21,401 bases of DNA. Source: a virus. The notes beneath the pieces were generated by a model. That model was not told the DNA's origin, ran no database searches, and saw only the letters and a program-made list of their open reading frames with translations. Below, piece by piece: positions 13,856 to 21,036 of the stretch. The translations under genes and the position numbers were made by a program. The DNA lies in IMG/VR virus record IMGVR_UViG_3300029787_000392, positions 1-21,401 of that record. One strand, written 5' to 3'. Positions within the stretch are counted from its first letter, which is position 1. Every line of letters starts with the position of its first letter.

Positions 13856-16701
13856 TGGCTGAGAAAGATAACATCGTACAAATAAATTCTTTTACACCTG
13901 GCACAAAAAAAGGAAAACCTATTACACTTATGAAAGGCACTCCTAACCAAAAAACTATTATGTTAGAAATGCCAAACGGTAAAATGTCTCAAGCAGATTT
14001 AAATAAAATAAAAGATGCTTACAACCTTCCTACTGATCTTACTTTCACACAAACTCAAGAGATGCTAAAAAAGATAGAGGTTAGTGACAGGCAAACTCTT
14101 CTTGCCGATATACCTTTTGACAAAGGAACAAAGGAATATTTTGGCGATTTAGCAAATAAAACATCTAAGGTTATGACAAGAGAGGCGTTGATAGAAGATC
14201 CCATGAACTTTTATTATAATCAAGCAGCAAAAGAATTTGCTGTTAAAAATCCTTTTTCTTACACACCTTTTATAGGACAATATTTACCTGAAAATATGAA
14301 ATTACCTAAAGATTTAGTTTCAAAACCATCTGCTGAAATGATTGGTGGTATGACTGGAGTGACAGCAGCACAATCTGCAAAGATCTTAGGTACAAGAAAT
14401 CCTATGGCTTTATTAACACCTCAAGAACTTTACGGTTCCGAATATTTAGGAACAATGGCAGGAGCGACAGCTTATGATCTAGGTAACAGACTTTTAAGAA
14501 CTTTAATTGATTTACCTAACCCTGATTTAAAAGAACAAGGTTCACAATTTATGTATGACACTATGTTAAATGCAATGTTTACTGGTGGTGCAGCGTCCAT
14601 GGGACCTGTCTTCAATCATACAAAAGGATTTATAGGTAACAAGATTTTTGGTATTAGCCCAACAAAAAAGAATTTAGCTAAGATAGCAGACGTAGCAGAT
14701 ACTTACGGTATGCCTATGGGTATTATTCAAGCAACAAACATGCCTTTTTGGAGAGCATACAGTAAAGTTATTGGTGTTCTTCCTTGGGTTGGTAGAGAGT
14801 TTGGAACACAACAATCTGCAGTGCAAGAGGGAGCAAGACAGTATTTAGGTAAGATGATGAATACAGTAGCTCCTTTACAAACTGTATCTATGTTAGGAAA
14901 AGATTTATCTAAAATGATGCAAGCAAATTATGAGTCAGTAAGAGCAGCACAACGTTACTTGTATGAAAACTTTGAAGAGTATGCCAAAAAATTAAAAGGT
15001 AAAAAAGTAATTAATATTGATGGTTTTAAAAACTTAGCCAACGAAACAAAGCTTGCCTATGAAGAAGGTATACCAAGCATGCGAGGTGGTGAGATGTTTA
15101 AGTATCCAGGATCACGATCCAAGGAATCTTTTGGTGAACTATATCGTGTGCTAAGTGAGTTAGATCCAAACATTACTTTGGAACAAGCAATCACACTTCG
15201 TCAAATGTTTAATGATTTTGCTGTGAATTTTAAAACAGAATTTAAAGGAAATATTCCTGAAAACCAGGCACAAGCAATAGGAAACTTAGCTGCTATGCTT
15301 GAACACAATATTTTAAATTTAAAGAATGTGGGTAATGAGATTGATGACGTTGTATTTAATACAGCCTTAAAAAAATTATCTACTGCTAATGATTATTTTG
15401 CAGCAACTATTCCAGATTACACAGGTGGAGTTGCATCAAACATGAAACAAATAAATGCAAACATCTTTGGTGCAGGACCTGATCAAAAGTACGGTATGAT
15501 GTACACAAAAGAAATGTTTGACACTATTTTACAAAGAGCCAAAAACGATCCTGAAGCAATGAAACATTTATTAGAATTATCTAAATCAACACCAGAACAA
15601 ATTCAAGCTTTCAAAAAAGCAGGTAATAAATCAGGTGTAACTGTGGATGTAGAAACTGTCGTAAGAAATCCAGAAACTGGCTTAATGGAGAAGAAAGTTG
15701 TTCCTATAATAAGTCAAGCTCCAAACGCAGGACAACTACGAGTTGTAAGAAGATTATTAGGAGATGCTTTGAATGATTCTCTCACAGGTCTTCCTGTTGG
15801 TATGACACCTAATCAATATCTAAACGTTACCTCAGCTAGTCCTGACTTAATTCAAAAACAAGGATTAAAGAAAGCAGCTCCTGAAATGTTAGAGTTTGGA
15901 CAGGTTGAATTTAGCCCTGCTATGTTTGCAAAAAAACTAGGTTTGGATACAGAAGATGGTATTGAAATATTAGAAGAAAGTTTAAAAGGTACGGGTGTAA
16001 CTGTAAAAGGTATTAGAGACTTTCTAACAGCAGCAGATATGGCGGGTGCTTTTATAGTAAATGATCCTTCAACTTTTGTTACAAGAAGAATTACATTGAG
16101 TGGTTTTAAGGGAGTTATGTTAGGCTCAGCTATCGGTGGTAGTGCAGGTGGCTTTGTTGCTATGAATCCAATAATGACTGCGTTGATGTTAAAATACGGT
16201 TCTAAATTATTAACAAGTCCCAAAGCACTGAAAGCTTTCACTGATGTTTATACAGATGCTTTAAAGTTTCCAACAAAAGATCCTTTAACTAAATCAAGAA
16301 GAAACGATATTTTAAAGTGGGCTGCAGAAACACTGCCTTCGGATCAAGAACTAGAAGATCAAGACTTTATGAAAGAGATTGATCAATCAATTATAAGTTT
16401 AATATCAAACCCTGCAGGTAAGATGGAACAAAATGCAGCTTATGATAAACAAATACAGTTAATGGAAGACAGATCAAGGTCAGAACCTAATGATTTGCGT
16501 ACACTAAGAGAAATATCAGATAGAGTAACACCTGATACAGATGAACAACGATTTTATGATACAGGTTTTGAACCTGACGTATCACTACAACCTAATATGC
16601 AGACACCCATACAACCTAACGTTAGAAATGATTTAGCCTTTGGAACTTTAGACGATGCTCTTAATACACAAATGTTAAATAGAGGAATAGGAACATTATG
16701 A
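13855..16701 (+). CDS. Large internal virion/ejection protein (948 residues)
   Basis: This is the largest gene of the window. It is mostly helical with a glycine-rich hydrophobic stretch near residues 752-785 (GVMLGSAIGGSAGGFVAMNP) that could cross a membrane. Another such segment lies near 160-180 (MIGGMTGVTAAQSA). A helical block at ~355-430 is rich in Lys and Glu. No transglycosylase Glu motif or protease triad is obvious, so, unlike T7 gp16, an enzymatic domain is not visible. It follows the 628-residue protein by TAATG and overlaps the next gene by ATGA, as expected for one polycistronic ejection cassette. The role in DNA delivery is inferred from size and position. Confidence 0.65.
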   Translation: MAEKDNIVQINSFTPGTKKGKPITLMKGTPNQKTIMLEMPNGKMSQADLNKIKDAYNLPTDLTFTQTQEMLKKIEVSDRQTLLADIPFDKGTKEYFGDLANKTSKVMTREALIEDPMNFYYNQAAKEFAVKNPFSYTPFIGQYLPENMKLPKDLVSKPSAEMIGGMTGVTAAQSAKILGTRNPMALLTPQELYGSEYLGTMAGATAYDLGNRLLRTLIDLPNPDLKEQGSQFMYDTMLNAMFTGGAASMGPVFNHTKGFIGNKIFGISPTKKNLAKIADVADTYGMPMGIIQATNMPFWRAYSKVIGVLPWVGREFGTQQSAVQEGARQYLGKMMNTVAPLQTVSMLGKDLSKMMQANYESVRAAQRYLYENFEEYAKKLKGKKVINIDGFKNLANETKLAYEEGIPSMRGGEMFKYPGSRSKESFGELYRVLSELDPNITLEQAITLRQMFNDFAVNFKTEFKGNIPENQAQAIGNLAAMLEHNILNLKNVGNEIDDVVFNTALKKLSTANDYFAATIPDYTGGVASNMKQINANIFGAGPDQKYGMMYTKEMFDTILQRAKNDPEAMKHLLELSKSTPEQIQAFKKAGNKSGVTVDVETVVRNPETGLMEKKVVPIISQAPNAGQLRVVRRLLGDALNDSLTGLPVGMTPNQYLNVTSASPDLIQKQGLKKAAPEMLEFGQVEFSPAMFAKKLGLDTEDGIEILEESLKGTGVTVKGIRDFLTAADMAGAFIVNDPSTFVTRRITLSGFKGVMLGSAIGGSAGGFVAMNPIMTALMLKYGSKLLTSPKALKAFTDVYTDALKFPTKDPLTKSRRNDILKWAAETLPSDQELEDQDFMKEIDQSIISLISNPAGKMEQNAAYDKQIQLMEDRSRSEPNDLRTLREISDRVTPDTDEQRFYDTGFEPDVSLQPNMQTPIQPNVRNDLAFGTLDDALNTQMLNRGIGTL

Positions 16702-17216
16702 TCGCTCTCGATGCAGTAACACCTTTAAGTCAAATACCTACAAAGCCGTTGAAAATGCGAAAGGGTGGTGAAGCTGAAAAAAAATTGGCAGAAGGACCAC
16801 CAGAAGATATTAATATGTTACCAAGGTTTGAAGGCTTTGAAGCAGGACCTAATCAATTTGAATTACCACAAGAAGAGAAAGTAATTCCTAGCGAACCTAA
16901 TGTCAGACCACGAACCATGGACCAACAAGGTCAAATTTTTCCTGTACCTAAAGTACTAGGACCAATACCCAGTGAACCAGATGTTGTAGATTTACCTGGA
17001 GCAGAGGGAATGATGGAAGGCACAACCATGCAGGACAGACTGATGTATGGTCCTGTAATTGACCCTAGAGAAGTATATCCAAGAGATCCAGATCCTTTTA
17101 TTCAAGGTTTCTTTGATCCTATGCCACAAAGCATAGGAGGTATTCCTAACTTATTGCAAGCAAATATGTTGAAACCTCTTGGAATTTTGTCTATAAATAA
17201 AACCTATAATATTTAA
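16698..17216 (+). CDS. Pro/Glu-rich hypothetical protein
   Basis: The 172-residue protein contains many Pro, Glu, Gly and Met, with two SEPxV repeats (IPSEPNV at about 63-69 and IPSEPDV at about 90-96). It is probably largely unstructured. An ATGA overlap couples it to the large internal virion protein. The last ~25 residues are hydrophobic (IPNLLQANMLKPLGILSI), perhaps an anchoring helix. I do not recognise the family. A virion-internal or scaffold-like role would fit its place. Confidence 0.6.
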   Translation: MIALDAVTPLSQIPTKPLKMRKGGEAEKKLAEGPPEDINMLPRFEGFEAGPNQFELPQEEKVIPSEPNVRPRTMDQQGQIFPVPKVLGPIPSEPDVVDLPGAEGMMEGTTMQDRLMYGPVIDPREVYPRDPDPFIQGFFDPMPQSIGGIPNLLQANMLKPLGILSINKTYNI

Positions 17217-17226
17217 AGGAGAACAC

Positions 17227-17682
17227 ATGATAGATTTAACAGATGACCTAAAAGCGAGGGTCCGTTTACACGAAGGAGTCCGCACTCAAATGTACTTGGA
17301 CAGCTTGGGCAAGGCTACGATCGGGATCGGCCACCTTATTCAGTCCCACGAACGAGAAAGATATGCTGAAGGTGTAGAAATCTCCATGGAAGAAGTTGAT
17401 GAACTATTCGATATTGATTTAAACAGAGCTGCTGCGGGGGCTGATCTGCTTATTGACGAATGTGTTGGTCACGATTTGCCTCAACCAGTATCAGAGGTCA
17501 TTCTTGAAATGGTCTATCAACTAGGGACAAATGGTGTCCGTAAGTTCTCCAACATGTGGAAAGCCATGCGTGAAAAACGCTGGAAAGACGCCGCTACTGA
17601 GATGAAGGATTCGAGGTGGCATAAACAAACAACAAAAAGGTGTGAAAGTCTTGCAGAAATAGTTGCAAAGACTAACGTATAA
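17227..17682 (+). CDS. T4-type lysozyme (endolysin, glycoside hydrolase 24)
   Basis: The 151-residue enzyme cleaves the glycan strands of peptidoglycan for host lysis. It shows LHEGVR with the catalytic E16, YLDSLGKATIGIGH with D25 and T31 at the same spacing as E11/D20/T26 of T4 lysozyme, and later VSEVILEMVYQLGTNGVRKFSNMWKAM, the conserved C-lobe helix. The length is typical for GH24. There is no signal peptide, so it needs a holin or similar. AAAGGAG before the ATG is a strong ribosome site. The gene is GC-richer than its neighbours (32 G/C in bases 17281-17340 against 14 in 17161-17220) and uses many CGN arginine codons, suggesting recent transfer. Confidence 0.9.
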   Translation: MIDLTDDLKARVRLHEGVRTQMYLDSLGKATIGIGHLIQSHERERYAEGVEISMEEVDELFDIDLNRAAAGADLLIDECVGHDLPQPVSEVILEMVYQLGTNGVRKFSNMWKAMREKRWKDAATEMKDSRWHKQTTKRCESLAEIVAKTNV

Positions 17683-17696
17683 AGGTAGGATTAATC

Positions 17697-18059
17697 ATGG
17701 GTAAATATACATATAAACACTTAGGACATAAGCTTTACAATGTTCCTGGAGTAAAAGATGAATCTAAAATAGTAGAAATTAAGTTGGACCCAAAAGCAAC
17801 AACTTTAAATGCTATTAAAAGATTGAATCATCCTGAAATGAAAGCTCAAGGTGGCTCAATGAAGAAAAAAAAGAAGTTTCCTGACCTAAGCGGAGATGGT
17901 AAAATCACCAAGAAAGACATCTTAATGGGTCGTAGTATTATCAAAGCACGTAGACGAAAAAATAGTAATATGGGATTTGGAGCTGACGCAGGAACTGGTC
18001 TTGAGTCTAGTCTTCAAAAGCGTTTTGGAAAAAAAGGAGCAAAAAATGGCAAAAAATAA
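17697..18059 (+). CDS. Basic protein with EF-hand-like calcium loop
   Basis: The 120-residue protein has an N-terminal domain (MGKYTYKHLGHKLYNVPG...) followed by the Lys-rich stretch KKKKKFP and D63-L-S-G-D-G-K-I-T-K-K-D74. This fits a 12-residue EF-hand/dockerin calcium loop (D63, S65, D67, I70, D74; position 12 is Asp instead of Glu). The C-terminus is strongly basic. I remember this DLTGDGK-type loop in small proteins of many marine phages near the lysis genes, without a known function. AGGA upstream serves as ribosome site. The 3' end overlaps the next gene by 14 bases. Confidence 0.65.
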   Translation: MGKYTYKHLGHKLYNVPGVKDESKIVEIKLDPKATTLNAIKRLNHPEMKAQGGSMKKKKKFPDLSGDGKITKKDILMGRSIIKARRRKNSNMGFGADAGTGLESSLQKRFGKKGAKNGKK

Positions 18060-18201
18060 AACAGTAAATACTCCAAAAAGAATAGTGGTTGTACAAAATG
18101 CAACAACTGTTGACTCTGGTAAAATGCAAATAGTTAGAGGTAAGGCTAGAGGTGGCGGTGCTGCTAAAAAAGGTCTTGGCTATAACGTAAGCCCTAATTA
18201 A
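18046..18201 (+). CDS. 51-residue basic hypothetical protein
   Basis: From ATG 18046, preceded by AAAAAGGAGC, the frame encodes 51 residues with a short strand-forming segment (KRIVVVQNATTVDSGKMQIV) and a Gly/Lys/Arg-rich tail (RGKARGGGAAKKG). The frame is open further upstream, but the strong ribosome site fixes this start. It may bind nucleic acid because of its charge, but nothing specific can be read. Confidence 0.6.
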   Translation: MAKNKTVNTPKRIVVVQNATTVDSGKMQIVRGKARGGGAAKKGLGYNVSPN

Positions 18202-18203
18202 TC

Positions 18204-18515
18204 ATGGGTTTGTTTACAGTAATAAAAGCAGGTAAGAATACTTTCAAAGCAAAGAAAGTAGGTGGTGGTAAAAAACCTTCAAAAAAAGATTTAACAGATT
18301 TTTTGGACAAAAATGTTAAAAAAACTAGTGATATTAAAAAAGATAAAATAGGTGAAAATGTTGAGCAAACTATGAAAGAAGTAGCTTTCGTTGGCGCTCC
18401 AGCTGTTGCGATAACTCAAACCATAAGAGAGAAAAACAAAAAAGCTAGAAATACTAAGCCCAGTCCTTTTGTTAAAAGAAGAAAAAATCTTAGATCACCA
18501 AAGAAATCTAAGTAA
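18204..18515 (+). CDS. Lys-rich small protein with one hydrophobic segment
   Basis: The 103-residue, strongly basic protein has a moderately hydrophobic stretch (VAFVGAPAVAITQTI, about residues 60-74) and ends in a basic tail. IREKNKKAR is shared in pattern with IKLKNKKAR of the next gene, and both begin M..F.I.K.G, so the two look like diverged tandem duplicates. No Shine-Dalgarno is visible; it begins three bases after the previous stop. Position after the lysozyme makes a holin-like role thinkable, but the hydrophobic segment is weak; DNA binding is equally possible. Confidence 0.55.
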   Translation: MGLFTVIKAGKNTFKAKKVGGGKKPSKKDLTDFLDKNVKKTSDIKKDKIGENVEQTMKEVAFVGAPAVAITQTIREKNKKARNTKPSPFVKRRKNLRSPKKSK

Positions 18516-18730
18516 TGAGTATCTTTGGTATTGCAAAAAAAGGTTTTGGTCTTTTAGGTAAGACTAAAAAAAAGGTAGCTAAGATGTCTGATAAAACTGC
18601 AGGAACTGTAGGTATGGGAGGCACTGTAGTTGCAGTTGTTGGTGGTGCTGAAGCCATTAAACTTAAAAATAAAAAAGCTAGATCCCCTCAAAATACAAAG
18701 AAAGCTAAAGATTTAAAAGTTAAAGAATAA
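18515..18730 (+). CDS. 71-residue basic protein, paralog of the preceding gene, possible single-helix membrane protein
   Basis: The protein has a basic N-terminus, a hydrophobic Gly/Val/Ala segment (AGTVGMGGTVVAVVGGAEAI, about residues 28-47) and a Lys-rich tail. It shares the I..KNKKAR element with the upstream protein. TAATG coupling links the two. It is the last plus-strand gene before the convergent helicase gene, whose stop is two bases away; no terminator hairpin is visible in the junction. A holin or small nucleoid-type protein are the two readings I consider; neither is proved. Confidence 0.55.
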   Translation: MSIFGIAKKGFGLLGKTKKKVAKMSDKTAGTVGMGGTVVAVVGGAEAIKLKNKKARSPQNTKKAKDLKVKE

Positions 18731-18732
18731 TA

Positions 18733-20199
18733 CTAAGTAATCCAACTTTTCAACTCATCACCCATAACTTGACTGGCTATGTCAACCTTGTTCTTCAAGG
18801 CAGTTAATATCTTTTCATCAACAGTTCCTTTACAAACAAAGTCAACATAAGTCACTTTATTCTTCTGTCCTATTCTATGAGCACGGTCTTCACTTTGTAG
18901 TCTTATCTCAAGATCATAATTGTTTGAAAAGTACACAACAGTGTGAGAGGCAGTAAGAGTGATTCCATATCCACCAGTCTTAGGGTTCGCGACAAGGTAC
19001 GTGAGATCATGTCCTTTGTTCTGAAAATTTTCGACAAGATCCATCCGTACTTGATTATCTGTATCACCATAAAAAGCCGCAGTCGAAGTATCACCATATT
19101 TATCCTTTAGTTTTTGAGTTATTGTTTGAATATTATGTCTGTAATTTGCCCATATAATTACTTTACCGTCAGACTCTTCTAGGACATTTAACAGTTCATC
19201 ATATCTTTTATTAGGCACGTCATGGATTTCACCATCATCGTTGATAGTGAATCCACAACATACCTGGTGCAACTTAACAATCTGTGAGAGCCGGTTCACA
19301 GATGTGGTTGTATTGTCATTGAAAATAAACATTGCGTTTCTTCTCAATGATTCATAAGCTACAAGTTGTTTCTCACTCATAGTTACAAATCTTTTCTGAT
19401 ATACTTTATCGGGTAAGTCCGTGCACTCTTCTTTTTTTACACGGAAGGCATGTGTATATATCTTTTCTTCTAACTCTTCTAAACGTTGATAGCCTGTTAT
19501 CAAAGGGAAGTGACGACCCCCTGATGTAGGTCTATTAATTATCTTTGCGTATCTAGCACGAAAAGCATAATAGTTTGACTGACCTAGTATCTTTGTATCT
19601 AAGAAAGCAAACTGAGTATAAATATCTAAAGGACTCTTTGTTACTGGCGTACCAGTTAAAATTCTTTTGTATGCAATATCTTTGGTGATCTTAATTAAAT
19701 TCTTTGTTCGTTTGGCTGTAGGTGTTTTTATTGTAGTGCTTTCATCAACGATCATCATAGTTCTAGATAAATCTTTTCGAGATAAAAAAGCTGACAAATA
19801 ATTCATACCTTTGGGTGTAGAAAGAGATTCGATGTTCATCAAAAAGACGTGTAGTTTTGATTCTCTACCAGCAACGAAAAACTTTTCTGTGGATAAGTTT
19901 TCTTTTGTGTAGGGATCTATCATAGAAGGTTCCCATGTATTTACTTTGTAGTCATAGTCACTAGATATAAATGTGTTAATCTCTTTCATCCAATTACGAT
20001 ACACGGACTTCGGAGCAAGGACCACGGCACACTCAACAATGTCTTTGTTATTCAACAATAGTAAGTCTATTAACGCTGTCAGTGTTTTACCCGTACCCAT
20101 CTCCATAAGGTATGCGTAGTTATACATGTCTGTATTATGACATGATGCAACCGCATCCTTTTGATGTTTGAAAGGTTCCTTCAAAAAAATGTTAGCCAT
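18733..20199 (-). CDS. SNF2-family DEAD/H-like helicase/ATPase
   Basis: The 488-residue protein contains the SF2/SNF2 set in order: FKHQ near residue 10 (Q-like motif), Walker A M34-G-T-G-K-T39, VVLAPKSVYRNW (motif Ia), D152-E-S-T155 (motif II), ILTGTPVTKSP (motif III), a C-lobe with KVIIWANYRHN and GGYGITLTASHTVVYF (motif V region), and Q435-SEDRAHRIGQ445 (motif VI). Both RecA-like lobes are complete, and the length is normal for minimal phage SNF2 proteins. It should be an ATP-driven DNA translocase or remodeller in replication, recombination or anti-defence. It is the only minus-strand gene, convergent with the structural genes, and apparently has its own promoter. The start has no Shine-Dalgarno. 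Confidence 0.88.
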   Translation of the reverse strand: MANIFLKEPFKHQKDAVASCHNTDMYNYAYLMEMGTGKTLTALIDLLLLNNKDIVECAVVLAPKSVYRNWMKEINTFISSDYDYKVNTWEPSMIDPYTKENLSTEKFFVAGRESKLHVFLMNIESLSTPKGMNYLSAFLSRKDLSRTMMIVDESTTIKTPTAKRTKNLIKITKDIAYKRILTGTPVTKSPLDIYTQFAFLDTKILGQSNYYAFRARYAKIINRPTSGGRHFPLITGYQRLEELEEKIYTHAFRVKKEECTDLPDKVYQKRFVTMSEKQLVAYESLRRNAMFIFNDNTTTSVNRLSQIVKLHQVCCGFTINDDGEIHDVPNKRYDELLNVLEESDGKVIIWANYRHNIQTITQKLKDKYGDTSTAAFYGDTDNQVRMDLVENFQNKGHDLTYLVANPKTGGYGITLTASHTVVYFSNNYDLEIRLQSEDRAHRIGQKNKVTYVDFVCKGTVDEKILTALKNKVDIASQVMGDELKSWIT

Positions 20200-20207
20200 A
20201 TAAAAAT

Positions 20208-20235
20208 AATATATTGCATTTTGTTAGGATTTCAA
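20208..20235 (-). promoter_or_regulatory. Candidate promoter of the SNF2 helicase gene
   Basis: On the minus strand TTGAAA (20235-20230) and TATATT (20213-20208) have a 16-base spacer. The -10 ends eight bases before the ATG at 20199, and no ribosome site lies between, suggesting a leaderless or nearly leaderless mRNA. Confidence 0.5.
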
Positions 20236-20242
20236 GTATAAC
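20214..20242 (+). promoter_or_regulatory. Candidate promoter of the replication-side operon
   Basis: TTGCAT (20214-20219) and TATAAC (20237-20242) have an ideal 17-base spacer. Transcription would start near 20249 and give a leader of about 210 nt before the ATG at 20459. It overlaps the divergent helicase promoter almost completely. Confidence 0.5.
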
Positions 20243-20248
20243 TTTTTT

Positions 20249-20458
20249 AACGAACAATAAAGTGCTTAGCTGGCACTTTTAGCTTGTGGCGGAACAACGT
20301 TTTCAACAGAGGCGTAACGCACAGGGATTGGGGAAGGATGGGCAAATGCCTGGTGGCCTCATAGCTGGTACAAGTAGGGTGGAGAAACCGTTCATCTGTG
20401 TCCTGGAAGTTGGAGGTGAGAAACTAGTCCTCCCAAGCTGTTCGACAAAGGAGGTAAC
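20249..20458 (+). ncRNA. GC-rich structured leader (candidate cis-regulatory RNA)
   Basis: Between the divergent genes the first 60 bases are very AT-rich (11 G/C in 20201-20260), while 20341-20400 has 32 G/C of 60. A step of this kind in a non-coding stretch is typical of structured RNA. A hairpin AAAGTGC/GCACTTT (20259-20265 with 20273-20279) followed by four T lies at its start, and alternative hairpins cover its 3' end. A GTG-started frame of 61 codons (20286-20471) runs through it but has no ribosome site. I see no match to a riboswitch class that I can verify. It could also hold a replication origin or an antisense target. Confidence 0.45.
20410..20454 (+). promoter_or_regulatory. Mutually exclusive hairpins that hide or free the ribosome binding site
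   Basis: GGAGG (20412-20416), CCTCC (20429-20433) and GGAGG (20450-20454, the core of the ribosome site AAGGAGGT) lie in a row. CCTCC can pair either with the first GGAGG (extended by TT/AA at 20410-20411 and 20435-20436 with C20434 bulged) or with the ribosome site itself. The two stems cannot form together, the usual anti-anti-SD / anti-SD / SD arrangement of translational switches. Confidence 0.45.
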
Positions 20459-21034
20459 ATGGCTAACATAATTGACTTTGACGATCTTAAACAAGACGCT
20501 GGTGATTTAAGAAACTTACAAGATGGAGAAGTTTCAGCACTCAGCCAACTTATTCAAAAACAAATAAATTTAGAGTCTGAAATAGAGAATATGGAAGACA
20601 CATTAAAAGAATTAAAAAAAGAAAGAGACATTCTTTCTTCTGATACAATACCTGTCAAGATGCAGGAGTTAGGTATTAATGAAACAACAATGGCTGACGG
20701 CAGTAAGGTTACTGTAAAGGACGGATTTCATTGTAGGATACCAAAAGCAAGAGAAGATGAAGCATTAGACTATTTAAGAAGCAATGATCTTGGTGATATA
20801 ATCAAGAATCAAGTTTCAACAAGTTTCGGAACGGGTGAAGACAATATGGCTGGAGATTTAGCTGGATATATAGAACAGAACTTCGGTATCACCCCTGACG
20901 TGAAAAAATCAGTGCACCCCTCGACACTGAAGGCGACTCTTAAAAAGCGCCACGAAGAGGGACTAACGGACCCTGACGATCTCTTTGGGATCTTCATACG
21001 TCCAGAAACCAAAATAATAAAAGGAAAAAAATAA
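20459..21034 (+). CDS. Conserved phage protein with N-terminal coiled coil, replication region
   Basis: The 191-residue acidic protein has an N-terminal coiled coil, residues ~25-60 (LSQLIQKQINLESEIENM, then LKELKKERD), followed by a compact beta region (NETTMADGSKVTVKDGFHCRIP) and a C-terminal part with VHPSTLKATLKKRHEEG. I recall related proteins beside the replication genes of marine phages, with no fixed function. A full AAGGAGGT ribosome site precedes the ATG and is the target of the leader switch described above. It is followed three bases later by the next gene. It should be an early or replication-linked gene, possibly tightly regulated at translation. Confidence 0.65.
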   Translation: MANIIDFDDLKQDAGDLRNLQDGEVSALSQLIQKQINLESEIENMEDTLKELKKERDILSSDTIPVKMQELGINETTMADGSKVTVKDGFHCRIPKAREDEALDYLRSNDLGDIIKNQVSTSFGTGEDNMAGDLAGYIEQNFGITPDVKKSVHPSTLKATLKKRHEEGLTDPDDLFGIFIRPETKIIKGKK

Positions 21035-21036
21035 TA

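Noticed and set aside
15852-16241. A 129-codon minus-strand frame inside the 948-residue gene
   Set aside because: It is a shadow of the hydrophobic Gly/Ala segment on the other strand, without start signals.
18725-18745. Bidirectional terminator between the convergent genes
   Set aside because: No inverted repeat with T-run is visible at the two-base junction or directly around it.
20385-20454. Resemblance to glutamine (glnA / downstream-peptide) riboswitches: GTTCATC and GGAAGTTGG
   Set aside because: The closing-stem partner (GAACG) and the rest of the consensus are missing, so the short matches look accidental. A covariance-model search would settle it.
20428-20455. TTCGA looked like a tRNA T-loop
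   Set aside because: The flanking five-base arms do not pair and no anticodon or acceptor stem can be built.
20286-20471. A 61-codon GTG-started plus-strand frame in the leader
   Set aside because: No ribosome site, composition set by the GC-rich leader, and it overlaps the strong ribosome site and start of the 20459 gene. Kept only as an alternative explanation of the region.
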